A stretch of DNA of 64,000 nt, taken from Nocardia pneumoniae NBRC 100136. Its GTDB lineage: Bacteria > Actinomycetota > Actinomycetes > Mycobacteriales > Mycobacteriaceae. Location of the stretch: positions 1 to 64,000 of the forward strand of contig NZ_BAGF01000079.1 in the NCBI RefSeq assembly GCF_000308755.1, written 5' to 3'. Below are positions 33,165 to 42,467 of this stretch, one piece after another. Position 1 is the stretch's first letter, and each line of letters starts with the position of its first letter. The notes under the pieces are model-generated. The model did not search any database. It worked only from the letters and a program-made list of their open reading frames with translations, and had not been told where the DNA came from. A program made the translations under genes and the position numbers.

Positions 33165-36100
33165 ATGATCGAAGGCATGTCTGACGCAGTGACCGGCCGC
33201 AGCGACGGCATCGCCCGAACGGCGTGCTCGTACTGCGGCGTGGGCTGCGGGATCACCGTGCAGACCGGCTCCGGCCCGGGGGACAAACCGGTGATCGCCA
33301 AGGTCAGCGGCGACAAGCTGCACCCGGCGAACGCGGGTCGTCTGTGCACCAAAGGCGCCACGCACGCGGAGTTGATGGGCGCCTCCGGCCGGATGGAGAC
33401 CGCCTACCGTCGCTCGGAACGTGGCCAGGTCCCGGTGCCGTTCCCCGTCGACGAGGCCGTGCACGAGGCCGCCACCCGACTGCGGGCGATCCTGGACGAG
33501 CACGGTCCGGACGCGATCGCCCTGTACGTCTCGGGGCAGATGTCGCTGGAAGCGCAGTACCTCGCGACCAAGCTCGCCAAGGGTTATCTGCGCACGGTGC
33601 ACATCGAGGCGAACTCGCGACTGTGCATGGCCAGCGCGGGTACCGGGTACAAGCAGTCGCTCGGCGCGGACGGGCCGCCCGGCTCCTACGACGACTTCGA
33701 GCACGCGGATCTGTTCTTCGTGATCGGCGCGAATATGGCCGACTGCCACCCGATCCTCCACCTGCGCATGGCCGACCGGCTCAAGGCGGGCGCGAAGCTC
33801 ATCGTGGTCGACCCGCGCCGCACCGAGACCGCCGCACGTGCCGACCTGTTCCTCCAGATCGCCCCGGGCACGGATCTCGCGCTGCTGAACGGGCTGCTGC
33901 ACCTGCTGGTCGAGAACGGCGACATCGACGCGCAGTTCATCGCCGAGCACACCGAGGGCTGGGAGGCGATGCCGGAGTTCCTGGCCGACTACCCGCCCGC
34001 GCGGGTCGCCGAGATCACCGGACTCGCCGAAGCCGACATCCGCACCGCCGCGCAGTGGATCGGCGCGGCGGGTGAGTGGATGTCGCTGTGGACGATGGGA
34101 CTCAACCAGTCCACGCACGGCACGTGGAACACCAACGCCCTGTGCAACCTGCACCTGGCCACCGGGGCCATCTGCCGTCCCGGCAGCGGGCCGTTCTCGC
34201 TCACCGGCCAGCCGAACGCGATGGGCGGGCGCGAGATGGGCTACATGGGGCCCGGTCTGCCCGGTCAGCGCAGCCTGCTCTCCGCCGAGGACCGCGCGTT
34301 CGTGGAAACCGAGTGGGGCCTCGAACCCGGCACGCTGCGCACCGAGGCCGGGCCGGGCACGGTCGAGATGTTCCGTGCATTGGCCGAGGGCACGATCAAG
34401 GCGGCGTGGATCATCTGCACCAATCCCGTTGCCACCGTGTCGAACCGGAAGACGGTGATCGCGGGCCTGGAGGCGGCGGAACTGGTGATCGCGCAGGACG
34501 CCTACACCGAAACCGCGACCAACGCCTACGCCGATCTGCTGCTGCCCGCCACGCTGTGGGCGGAAGCCGATGCGGTGATGGTGAATTCCGAACGCAACCT
34601 CACCCTGCTCCAGCAGTCGGTCCCGCCCACCGGCGACGCGCGGCCGGACTGGCGGCTGATCGCCGACGTCGCCACCGCGATGGGGTTCCCCGGTTTCGAC
34701 TTCGCGTCCAGCGCCGAGGTTTTCGACGAGATCAAGCGGTTCGCGAATCCCGCGACGGGCTACGACCTGCGCGGCGTGAGCTACGAGGCGCTGCGCGACG
34801 GCCCGATGCAGTGGCCGTGCGCGCAGCCCGAACGCAGGCGCAACCCGATCCGGTATCTCAACGACGGGGTCAGCCAGACGTTGTTCGTCGACGAGAACGG
34901 CCATCAGCCCCGGCTCGCCTTCGCCACACCGAGCCGCCGCGCGGTCTTCTGGCCGCGACCGCACATGCTGCCGCGGGAGATGCCGGACGACGACTACCCG
35001 TTCCTGCTCAACACCGGCCGCCTGCAACACCAGTGGCACACCATGACCAAGACCGGCAAGATCGACAAGCTGACCAAGCTGAACGGCACGCCGTTCGTCG
35101 AGGTGCACCCGGCCGACGCCGAGCGCCTCGGCCTGCGCAAGGGCGACCAGCTGGAGATCGCCTCGCGCCGGGGCCGGGCCGTCCTGCCGGTGCAGGTCAG
35201 CGACCGGGTTCGCCAGGGCGATTGCTTCGTGCCGTTCCATTGGAACGACGAGCAGGGTGAATACCTGACCATCAACGCGGTCACCAACGACGCGGTCGAC
35301 CCGGCGTCGCTGCAACCGGAGTTCAAAGCGTGCGCGGTGGCGCTGCGCCGGGTCGCCGCCGCGCCGCGACCGGAGACTCCCCCGGCACTGCCGACGGTGG
35401 AGTCGGCGCACCCGCTGGCGGCCGTGCTCGGCCTGGACGGCGGCACCGCACCCACGCTCAGTGAGACCGAGCGGATCTACCTCAGCGGCTATCTGGCCGC
35501 GCTGCAAGCGCTTCCGGTGACCGGGCAGCCGGTCGTTCCGGAGTCGGCGCCGATGTCCGCGCATGCCAGGCTGTGGGTCGACGGCTTGCTCGCCGGTATG
35601 TACTCGCGCGACACGGCGGTCCCGGTGACCGCCCCGAGCGCGGGCGCCGCCGCGCGCGCGATCACCGTGCTGTGGGCTTCGCAGACCGGCACCGCGGAGG
35701 AATTCGCCGCCAAAGCCGCCGCGCGCCTGGCCGAGGGCGGTTTCGCGCCCCGGCTGCTCGACCTGGATTCCTGCGATCTCGGCGCGATCAGCGGTGACGT
35801 GTTGCTGATCAGCAGCACGTTCGGCGACGGAGGACCGCCGGACAACGGAGCCGATTTCTGGGATCGGCTGGCCGAGAGCGCCGTGCGGCTGACCGGTGTG
35901 CGATACGCGGTGTTCGCGCTCGGCGACTCGTCCTACGACGATTTCTGCGGCTACGGCCGCAAACTGGACCAGAAGCTGGCCGAGCTGGGCGCGACCAGGC
36001 TGCTCTCGCGCGTCGACAGCGAACCCGACTACCAGGACGCCGGTGAGCGCTGGCTCGATGACGTGCTCGCCGCGTTCGGCGACGGTCCTTCCGGCGAGCC

Positions 36101-37376
36101 CGGCTCCCCCGTCGATCTGCCGGCACGCGGCGGTATCGGCTCAGTGCGCACGACGACGCACACCGGTGCGGTAGCCACGATGGAGCGGCCGACCGCCGCG
36201 CCCGCGCTCGGCCGCACCCGCACCGCTCCCGCGCCGTTCACCCGCAGCGTGCCGCTGCGCGCCCCGCTGGTGCGCAACGAGGTGCTCTCGACCGGCGATT
36301 CGCCCAAAGAGGTGCGCCGGTTCGGGTTCGATCTGCGCGGTCTGGAGGCCGGATACGAGGTGGGCGATTCGCTCGGCGTCTGGCCGGTGAACTGCACCTC
36401 GCTGGTCACCGAGTGGCTGACCGCCACCGGCCTGGACGGCCGCAGGGTGGTCGAGGTCGACGACCGCGAACTACCGCTCGCCGAGGCGCTGCGCACGCAC
36501 TACGACATCACCAAGGTCAGCAACGACCTGCTCGGCTTCCTCGCCGAGCGCAATCCCAGCGGCAGGCTCGCCAAGCTGCTGCGCAGGGACAATCGCAACG
36601 AGCTGGCCAACTACCTGTGGGACCGGCAGGCCGTCGACGTGCTGCGTGATTTCCCAGTGCGGGCCGATCTGGTGGAGTGGCTCGGCACGCTGAAGAAGCT
36701 GCAACCGCGACAGTATTCGATCTCGTCGAGCCCGCTGGTCAGCCCGGATGAGGTGGAGCTGACCGTCGGCATCGTCCGCTACGGCGACCCTTCGGCCATC
36801 GGTTCGGCGGCGCGGCGCGGCGGGGTGTGCTCGACCTTCCTGGCCGACCGGGCGGGCGCCGAGCTCGCCGACGCGGCGGTGCCGATCTTCCTGCAGCGGG
36901 CCCCGCACTTCCGTCCGCCCGCCGACTCGGCGACGCCGATGATCATGGTGGGACCCGGCACCGGCATCGCGCCGTTCCGCGGGTTCCTCCAGGAGCGCAG
37001 GGCCCTCGGCTGCACCGGACGCAACTGGTTGTTCTTCGGCGATCAGCACGCGGCGCACAACTTCTACTACCGCGCCGAACTGGAGGACATGTTCCGCTCC
37101 GGCTTCCTGACCCGGCTCGACCTGGCTTTCTCCCGCGACCAGCGCGAGCGGATCTACGTGCAGCACCGGATGATCGAGCACGGCGCCGAGCTGTGGTCCT
37201 GGCTGCGCGACGGCGCCCACTTCTACGTCTGCGGCGACGCCAGCCGCATGGCGAAGGACGTCGACGACGCGCTGCTGCGGATCGCCCGCATCCACGGCAA
37301 ACTCGACGAGGACGGCGCGCTGGCGTTCAAGAAGCAGTTGATCGCCGAAAAACGCTACGTCCGCGACGTCTATTGA
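33165..37376 (+). CDS. Assimilatory nitrate reductase fused to CysJ-like flavoprotein reductase
   Basis: 1403 residues. Residues 1-710 are a molybdopterin nitrate reductase of the NarB/NasC type: [4Fe-4S] cysteines C21, C24, C28 and C61, and the probable Mo-ligand Cys154 in EANSRLCMASAGTGYKQS. A linker follows, then a flavodoxin FMN domain (about 830-970, LWASQTGTAEEFAAKAAARL), an FAD domain with RQYSISSSP near 1181, and an NADPH domain with GPGTGIAPFRGFLQER near 1263 and the CysJ-like end KRYVRDVY. The chain holds everything to move electrons from NADPH through FAD, FMN and Fe-S to the Mo centre in one polypeptide. No signal peptide, so cytoplasmic. ATG at 33165 or 33177. No nitrite reductase or transporter is adjacent. 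Confidence 0.93.
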   Translation: MIEGMSDAVTGRSDGIARTACSYCGVGCGITVQTGSGPGDKPVIAKVSGDKLHPANAGRLCTKGATHAELMGASGRMETAYRRSERGQVPVPFPVDEAVHEAATRLRAILDEHGPDAIALYVSGQMSLEAQYLATKLAKGYLRTVHIEANSRLCMASAGTGYKQSLGADGPPGSYDDFEHADLFFVIGANMADCHPILHLRMADRLKAGAKLIVVDPRRTETAARADLFLQIAPGTDLALLNGLLHLLVENGDIDAQFIAEHTEGWEAMPEFLADYPPARVAEITGLAEADIRTAAQWIGAAGEWMSLWTMGLNQSTHGTWNTNALCNLHLATGAICRPGSGPFSLTGQPNAMGGREMGYMGPGLPGQRSLLSAEDRAFVETEWGLEPGTLRTEAGPGTVEMFRALAEGTIKAAWIICTNPVATVSNRKTVIAGLEAAELVIAQDAYTETATNAYADLLLPATLWAEADAVMVNSERNLTLLQQSVPPTGDARPDWRLIADVATAMGFPGFDFASSAEVFDEIKRFANPATGYDLRGVSYEALRDGPMQWPCAQPERRRNPIRYLNDGVSQTLFVDENGHQPRLAFATPSRRAVFWPRPHMLPREMPDDDYPFLLNTGRLQHQWHTMTKTGKIDKLTKLNGTPFVEVHPADAERLGLRKGDQLEIASRRGRAVLPVQVSDRVRQGDCFVPFHWNDEQGEYLTINAVTNDAVDPASLQPEFKACAVALRRVAAAPRPETPPALPTVESAHPLAAVLGLDGGTAPTLSETERIYLSGYLAALQALPVTGQPVVPESAPMSAHARLWVDGLLAGMYSRDTAVPVTAPSAGAAARAITVLWASQTGTAEEFAAKAAARLAEGGFAPRLLDLDSCDLGAISGDVLLISSTFGDGGPPDNGADFWDRLAESAVRLTGVRYAVFALGDSSYDDFCGYGRKLDQKLAELGATRLLSRVDSEPDYQDAGERWLDDVLAAFGDGPSGEPGSPVDLPARGGIGSVRTTTHTGAVATMERPTAAPALGRTRTAPAPFTRSVPLRAPLVRNEVLSTGDSPKEVRRFGFDLRGLEAGYEVGDSLGVWPVNCTSLVTEWLTATGLDGRRVVEVDDRELPLAEALRTHYDITKVSNDLLGFLAERNPSGRLAKLLRRDNRNELANYLWDRQAVDVLRDFPVRADLVEWLGTLKKLQPRQYSISSSPLVSPDEVELTVGIVRYGDPSAIGSAARRGGVCSTFLADRAGAELADAAVPIFLQRAPHFRPPADSATPMIMVGPGTGIAPFRGFLQERRALGCTGRNWLFFGDQHAAHNFYYRAELEDMFRSGFLTRLDLAFSRDQRERIYVQHRMIEHGAELWSWLRDGAHFYVCGDASRMAKDVDDALLRIARIHGKLDEDGALAFKKQLIAEKRYVRDVY

Positions 37377-37479
37377 GCTGACGCCACCGCGGCCCGAACC
37401 AGGAGTTCGGTTTCGAACACGACGGCTGACCTCGAAACACCCGGGGTTCTGCGGCCGTTCGCGCGGTGCCGGTCGGTGG

Positions 37480-38631
37480 CTAGTCGGCCAGCAGGTATTC
37501 GCGGAGTTTGGCGCGGTCGGGCTTGCCAGGGCCGCGCAGTGGGATCTCGTCGAGCACCACCAGCTCGCGTGGCGCGGCGGTGGTGTCCAGTTCGGCGATC
37601 ACGTGTTCGCGTAGTTCGTCGAGGCTCGGTGCGGCGCCGGGGGCGGGCACCACGGCCACGGCGACGCGCTCCCCGAGCCGTTCGTCCGGCAGCCCGAGCA
37701 CCACCACCTCGCTGATCGCGGGATGGGTGCTCAGCACCGCCTCGACCACCTGCGGGATCACCAGCAGGCCGCCGGTCGTGATCGCCTGGTCCAGCCGTCC
37801 GGTGATGGTCAGCAAGCCGTTCTCGAACCTGCCCGCGTCATCGGTGCGGAACCAGCCCGGTTCGGCGAAGGCCGGATGGTCGGGCTGATTGCGATAGCCG
37901 GAGGCGATCATGGCGCCGCCGATCACCACCCGGCCGTCCTCGATGCGCACCTGCGTGCCATCCAGCGGCACGCCGTCGTATACGCACCCACCGCAGGTTT
38001 CGCTCATGCCGTAGGTGCGGACCACGGTGATGCCCGCGGCTCGGGCACGCTCGTACACCGGAAGCGGAGTGGCCGCGCCGCCGACGAGCACGCCGTCGAG
38101 CTCGGCCAGCGCCGCGGCGGCGACCGGCGAGTCGAGCGCCTTGATCAACTGGGTCGGGACCAGCGCCGTATACCGTCGTTCGCCGCGCATGCCCGAGATG
38201 GCGCCCGCGAGCGCTTCGGGCAGGAATCCGCCCGACACGTCCAGCACCGTGGGTTCGGTGCCCGCCAGAATGCTGCGCAGCAGCACTTGGATGCCCGCGA
38301 TGTGATGGGTGGGCAGAGCCAGCAACCAGCTGCCGGGCCCGCCGAGCCGATCGTGCGTCGCGGTGCCGCTGGCGCGCAGAGCCGCCGCGCTGAGCATCGC
38401 GCCTTTCGGCACACCGGTGGTGCCGGAGGTGGTCACGACCAAGGCGACCTCGTCGTCGATCGGCTCACCCGGCGACAGCGCGTCGCTCAGTCGTCTGGCC
38501 TCGCGCCGGTCGCTGGTGGGAATCGGCAGCCACGCGGCCCCGTTGCCCTCCAGCGCCTGCCGCAGGTGCGGCATGACGTCGCCGAGACCCGATCCGGTCG
38601 GCATCGGCAAGGTTCGCAGTGTCTTGCTCAT
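37480..38631 (-). CDS. menE: o-Succinylbenzoate-CoA ligase
   Basis: 383 residues, ANL adenylating superfamily. AMP-binding P-loop VVTTSGTTGVPKGAMLSAAA, the TYGMSETCGGCVYDG motif, the GWFRTDDAGRFENGLLTITG hinge region, and the C-terminal catalytic lysine region PLRGPGKPDRAKLREYL. The short length compared with typical acyl-CoA ligases fits MenE. It activates o-succinylbenzoate for MenB. Homologue of Rv0542c. ATG at 38631. Confidence 0.92.
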   Translation of the reverse strand: MSKTLRTLPMPTGSGLGDVMPHLRQALEGNGAAWLPIPTSDRREARRLSDALSPGEPIDDEVALVVTTSGTTGVPKGAMLSAAALRASGTATHDRLGGPGSWLLALPTHHIAGIQVLLRSILAGTEPTVLDVSGGFLPEALAGAISGMRGERRYTALVPTQLIKALDSPVAAAALAELDGVLVGGAATPLPVYERARAAGITVVRTYGMSETCGGCVYDGVPLDGTQVRIEDGRVVIGGAMIASGYRNQPDHPAFAEPGWFRTDDAGRFENGLLTITGRLDQAITTGGLLVIPQVVEAVLSTHPAISEVVVLGLPDERLGERVAVAVVPAPGAAPSLDELREHVIAELDTTAAPRELVVLDEIPLRGPGKPDRAKLREYLLAD

Positions 38632-39119
38632 GCCGTATCCATCCGGGCATGAGCGGGGCCCTCCGTGGTCACGCTCCGCTGCCTCCTCCAGGCCTGACCG
38701 CTCATGACCGCGCCTCGCTGGCGCTCGGCTCCGTCATGCGCGATGCGCGCTGCGTTGATGATTCGCTCGCTGCGCTCGCTCATGCCCTGCCTCGCCGTTT
38801 GCCGGGCTCGGTGGTGCCAAGAGCCGCTGTGCCCATGGCTCGCTCGCTGCGCTCCCTCACAGTAGGGATCGTGTCATGCCCGCGTCACCACACGCGGAAC
38901 GGGTCGGTTTGCTGGGGTGGCGCGGGAGCGGTGCGGCTACCCGGACGGATGGGGGCTCGAGTACGACTGGCATCGGGACTGCGATTCACTCGTCGGACGG
39001 GACGCGGACACGGCGACCCGGACATCGGCGGTCGGGTGGCCGTCTGAGCGTTATCGTCCTCGCCGGTTGTCGCGTTGGCAACTCGGCGCGGCCCGCCGAA
39101 CTATCGAATGGAACCGATG
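38632..39119. repeat. Gene-free stretch with clustered short repeats
   Basis: No credible gene on either strand. It holds two clear copies of TCGCTCGCTGCGCTCnCTCA (38763-38784 and 38840-38859) and a degenerate third near 38713-38735. A further copy lies in the start region of grcC1 (27665-27686). Confidence 0.55.
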
Positions 39120-39512
39120 TCACGCCGGTGACCAGCGGGAATCCCGTCTGATCGGATGCGAGGGCGGCACCTCGACGAAGACGATCGGCACGCCGTCGGG
39201 ATCGCGCACCCACATCTCCACCAGGCCCCACGGCTCCTCGAGCGGGGCACGGTCGATCGGGATGCCTTTGAGCGACAGCTCCGCGGCGACATCGGACACA
39301 TCGCGGACCTGGAGCCAGATCGCGCCCTCGAACGACGAGGAGCTGCCCGATCCGCCGTGCGCCGCCACCTCGATCAGCGACTGTCCGGCGAAGAAGACCG
39401 TGCCGCCGGGATACTCCCGCGCGATGGCCAGCCCCAGCCCGTCCCGGTAGAAGGCGAGCGTGGCCGCGTAGTCGGCGGGGCGCAGAATGATCCGGCTGCT
39501 GAGGATGTCCAT
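39120..39512 (-). CDS. VOC (glyoxalase-like) family protein
   Basis: 130 residues in a single vicinal-oxygen-chelate unit: RIILRPADYAATLAFYRDGL, FFAGQSLIEVAAHGG, and EMWVRDPDGVPIVFVEVPPS. The metal-ligand pattern resembles glyoxalase or dioxygenase proteins, but substrate cannot be set. Corresponds by position to Rv0546c. It begins one base after the menB stop (TGA-C-ATG), so the two are coupled. Confidence 0.85.
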   Translation of the reverse strand: MDILSSRIILRPADYAATLAFYRDGLGLAIAREYPGGTVFFAGQSLIEVAAHGGSGSSSSFEGAIWLQVRDVSDVAAELSLKGIPIDRAPLEEPWGLVEMWVRDPDGVPIVFVEVPPSHPIRRDSRWSPA

Positions 39513-39513
39513 G

Positions 39514-40407
39514 TCAGAAGTACCAGGGGTAGGGGGTCCAGTCCGGCTTGCGCTTCTCCAGGAACGCGTCGCGGCCTTCGACGGCCTCGTCGGTCATGTA
39601 CGCCATCCTGGTCGCCTCACCGGCGAACAGTTGCTGGCCCACCAGACCGTCGTCGACCAAATTGAACGCGTACTTCAGCATGCGCTGCGCCTGCGGGGAC
39701 TTGCCGTTGATGTCGGCGGTCCACTCCAGCGCCACGTCTTCCAGCTCGGCATGGTCGACGACCTTGTTCACCGCGCCCATCTGGTGCATCTCCTCGGCGG
39801 TGTAGGGGCGGCCGAGAAAGAAGATCTCCCTGGCGAACTTCTGGCCGACCATCTTGGCCAGATACGCGCTGCCGTAGCCGCCGTCGAAACTGCCCACGTC
39901 GGCGTCGGTCTGCTTGAAGCGGGCGTGCTCGCGACTGGCCAGGGTCAGGTCGCAGACCACATGCAGACTGTGGCCGCCACCCGCGGCCCAGCCGTTCACC
40001 AGCGCGATCACCACCTTCGGCATGAAGCGGATCAGCCGCTGCACCTCGAGAATGTGCAGGCGGCCCGCGCGGGCCTGGTCGACCGTGTCCGCGGTGTCGC
40101 CGCTGGCGTACTGGTAGCCGCTGCGTCCGCGGATGCGCTGGTCGCCGCCGGAGCAGAAGGCCCAGCCGCCGTCCTTGGGGCTCGGGCCGTTCCCGGTGAT
40201 CAGCACCGCGCCGACGTCCGGAGTCATCCTGGCGTGGTCGAGTGCCCGGTAGAGTTCGTCGACCGTGTGCGGGCGAAACGCATTGCGCACCTCCGGCCGG
40301 TCGAAGGCGACCCGTACGGTGCCCTGCTCGATATGCCGGTGGTAGGTGATGTCGGTCAGGTTCTCGAACCCCGGAACGGGGCGCCACAGCTTCGGATTGA
40401 ACGTCAC
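39514..40407 (-). CDS. menB: 1,4-Dihydroxy-2-naphthoyl-CoA synthase
   Basis: 297 residues, crotonase fold. ITYHRHIEQGTVRVAFDRPE, AFRPHTVDELYRALDHARM, GWAFCSGGDQRIRGRSGYQY, the oxyanion-hole and active-site region VNGWAAGGGHSLHVVCDLTL, then DADVGSFDGGYGSAYLAK, and the terminal PDWTPYPWYF. Nearly identical in pattern to M. tuberculosis MenB. It cyclises o-succinylbenzoyl-CoA. GTG at 40407 was chosen because no other start gives a family-length protein; the ribosome site is weak. Confidence 0.96.
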   Translation of the reverse strand: MTFNPKLWRPVPGFENLTDITYHRHIEQGTVRVAFDRPEVRNAFRPHTVDELYRALDHARMTPDVGAVLITGNGPSPKDGGWAFCSGGDQRIRGRSGYQYASGDTADTVDQARAGRLHILEVQRLIRFMPKVVIALVNGWAAGGGHSLHVVCDLTLASREHARFKQTDADVGSFDGGYGSAYLAKMVGQKFAREIFFLGRPYTAEEMHQMGAVNKVVDHAELEDVALEWTADINGKSPQAQRMLKYAFNLVDDGLVGQQLFAGEATRMAYMTDEAVEGRDAFLEKRKPDWTPYPWYF

Positions 40408-40507
40408 CCCGGTGATTATTGCTGTGTCTGATTTTGCAGTGCCTGCGGCACTGCGTGTTCGCGGCCCCCTTATGGCTCGCGTCCGAGCCGGGCCGCGAAT
40501 GGGCAAT

Positions 40508-40561
40508 GCTCGGTCTCGCTTCGCTCGAAACCGGGAGCTGGGCCGGTGTGGTCGGGTGGCG
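40508..40561 (+). repeat. Dispersed 54-base repeat, copy 2
   Basis: Plus-strand copy beginning GCTCGGTCTCGCTTCGCTCG and containing GGGCCGGTGTGGT, in the gap between menB and the divergent thioesterase. 43 of 54 positions match copy 1 at 26546-26599. Confidence 0.6.
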
Positions 40562-40655
40562 AAGTGGGTGCCTGACGGAGGCTGCCGCACTGCGTGTCCG
40601 CTGTGTCCGCACGGTCTCGATTTGACGGTGTAAAACTACGCGTTACCGTGCAGGT

Positions 40656-41312
40656 ATGAGCGATCGAGTGAAACCTGTTATCGACCGGAGCGCGGTGGAC
40701 GAATCCCGGTACGAGAAGCACGGCGGATTCCCGAAGGTCACCGCGGCGAAGGTGGGGCCGAACTTCGGCGAGTTCGTCGATGACATGCGGACGCTCCAGG
40801 ATCTCGCGGTCTCCGTGGACGCGCCGGACGACGTCTTCGGGGCGGCGCGGGCCAAAGCCCGTGAGCTGATCGATCTGCTCGAGCCGTACCGCGCGCCGGA
40901 GTTGCAGGGTCCCGCGGGCCGGGCCGTCGAATTGCCCGGGCGCGGCAGCCTTCTGCTGCTGCCGTGGCGGGTGGTCGAGGCGGGACCGGACGGCATCGAG
41001 ATGACCGGCGTGTTCCGCCGCTTCCACCTCGGCGGCAACGGGGCCGCGCACGGCGGCGTGCTCCCCCTGCTGTTCGACGACCTGCTCGGCATGATCGTGC
41101 ACTACGCCGGACGGCCGATCAGCCGCACGGCGTTCCTCCACGTGAACTATCGCAAGGTCACCCCGCTCGAGACGGCGCTGACCGTTCGCGGGCGGGTCGA
41201 CCGGATCGAAGGACGAAAAACTTTTATCACCGCCGAATTGCTCGATGAGCAGGGCAATCTGCTCGCCGACTGCGAGGGATTGATGGTTCAGTTGCTGCCC
41301 TGGCAGCCGTAG
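40656..41312 (+). CDS. PaaI-type hotdog thioesterase
   Basis: 218 residues. An N-terminal helical extension (about 1-90) precedes a hotdog domain with GVFRRFHLGGNGAAHGGVLP, LLFDDLLGMIVHYAGRPISR, and LHVNYRKVTPLETALTVRGR. The HGG with a following Asp matches the PaaI/acyl-CoA thioesterase family. It could be the 1,4-dihydroxy-2-naphthoyl-CoA thioesterase of the menaquinone route, since it is divergent from menB, but this is inference only. ATG at 40656. Confidence 0.82.
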   Translation: MSDRVKPVIDRSAVDESRYEKHGGFPKVTAAKVGPNFGEFVDDMRTLQDLAVSVDAPDDVFGAARAKARELIDLLEPYRAPELQGPAGRAVELPGRGSLLLLPWRVVEAGPDGIEMTGVFRRFHLGGNGAAHGGVLPLLFDDLLGMIVHYAGRPISRTAFLHVNYRKVTPLETALTVRGRVDRIEGRKTFITAELLDEQGNLLADCEGLMVQLLPWQP

Positions 41313-41386
41313 CCGGGTGAACGCTGGCGCGGGTGCGTATAGTTGCCCTCGCTCGTTCATCGATATCGATCCGGAGGAACCTGAAA

Positions 41387-41833
41387 GTGGTTGCAGCACT
41401 GTCTGAATCCCTGCTCGACGACGCCAAGCGCCCGGCTTTCCTTGCCGATGCCGTCGAGGTTCTCGACGCCGAGGTCTCGGACAAGGGTGGTGCGTCCGGC
41501 CTGGCTGTGAAGGGTGGCTACGCGGCGGTCAAGAAGATCAGCCCGACCATCGTGTCCGACGCGCTGGAGTCGTTGGCGCCCAAGCTCGTCGCGCAGCTGG
41601 AGCCGTTCTGGCAGGAGTACGCCGCGTCGGGCTCCGGCAAGTTCGCCGATCTGCTCGTCGCCAAGTCCGATGAGGTCGCCGAGGCGCTGCTCGCGGTCAC
41701 CGACGCGCGCGCCGAGGCCTCCACCCGGCCTGCTCTGAAGAAGGTCTACTCCTCGATGCGCTCGTCGGCGAAGAAGAACGTCGTCGAGGCGCTCCCGCGG
41801 GTCGGCGACCTGATCCAGAAGCACGCCAACTGA
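41387..41833 (+). CDS. Conserved actinobacterial protein, function unknown
   Basis: 148 residues, all-helical in appearance and Ala/Lys/Ser-rich: VVAALSESLLDDAKRPAFLA, GLAVKGGYAAVKKISPTIV, EPFWQEYAASGSGKFADLL, and KVYSSMRSSAKKNVVEALP. No signal peptide or membrane segment. The pattern recalls a small mycobacterial family (possibly DUF6918, not certain). GTG at 41387 has GGAGGA eight bases upstream, which decides the start over a longer reading. It stands alone before the repeat block. Confidence 0.8.
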   Translation: MVAALSESLLDDAKRPAFLADAVEVLDAEVSDKGGASGLAVKGGYAAVKKISPTIVSDALESLAPKLVAQLEPFWQEYAASGSGKFADLLVAKSDEVAEALLAVTDARAEASTRPALKKVYSSMRSSAKKNVVEALPRVGDLIQKHAN

Positions 41834-42074
41834 TTTGCGAGGTCGCACATCGGGGTGTCTCGGCTGCCCGGCCCTCGATGTGCGACGCACGCGCGACCTT
41901 GTCGATCCCGCACCAAGCGAGATCGACTGATACGCCGAACCGCTATTGCGGTGTGGTTTTGCTGAGCGCGGCCAGTGCAGAGCGCAGGGCCGAAATGTAT
42001 GCCACTGCCTTCCCGAGCGCGACGCATCGCGGCTCCTTCGCTGCGGCTCTGGCCGACTCCCCCCGATCCGATTT
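41834..42074. other. Gene-free stretch before the repeat block
   Basis: About 240 bases with no supported gene, terminator or operator. It runs into the six-unit repeat at 42075. Confidence 0.4.
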
Positions 42075-42415
42075 CACGAACTCGGTGCGGATGTGACCCA
42101 ACGGCACCCCCGAGCCGCGCCCCAGAGCATGGCGAACACGACCATGCGGCAGGCATGACCCACAGCACCGCCCGGCCCCGCCGTAAGCATCACGAACTCG
42201 ACCGCGCCCCGAATGTGACCCGAAAGCACCGCTCGAGCCGCCCCCAGAGCGTGACAAGCACGGACCACCGGACATGGCCTAGCAGTTCCGCCTGAGCCGG
42301 TCCCAGGCCATCACGAATCCGCCGCCGCGGACGTGGCCGAACAACCTCGCCCGGCCCCGGCCCCAGGGCAGCACGAATCCGGCCACGCGGTGTACGTGGC
42401 CGAAGAGACAGTGAG
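42075..42415. repeat. Degenerate ~60-base tandem repeat, about six units
   Basis: Units anchored on CACGA(A/C/-) at 42075, 42137, 42191, 42259, 42312 and 42372 (spacing 53-68 bases). Each continues with a GC-rich block, then a TGGCCGA or TGACCC element, a CGCCCGGCCCC-like element and CCCCAGnGC. The last two units are the best preserved. It sits directly upstream of menD. On the minus strand the units read in shifting frames, so it is not one intact protein repeat. Confidence 0.6.
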
Positions 42416-42467
42416 ACATGCCCCTCCCGGACGTCGAACAGGCGGAACTGTCTGCCAGTCTGGAGGC

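Noticed and set aside
33084..35564. 826-codon minus-strand frame opposite the nitrate reductase
   Set aside because: Antisense shadow; low-complexity Arg/Gly/His composition and no motifs.
38876..39151. Small plus-strand gene between menE and the VOC gene
   Set aside because: No ribosome site, no recognisable pattern, overlaps the VOC 3' end and lies near repeats.
42075..42415. CRISPR array before menD
   Set aside because: Units are degenerate throughout, with no constant repeats and unique spacers, and no cas genes.
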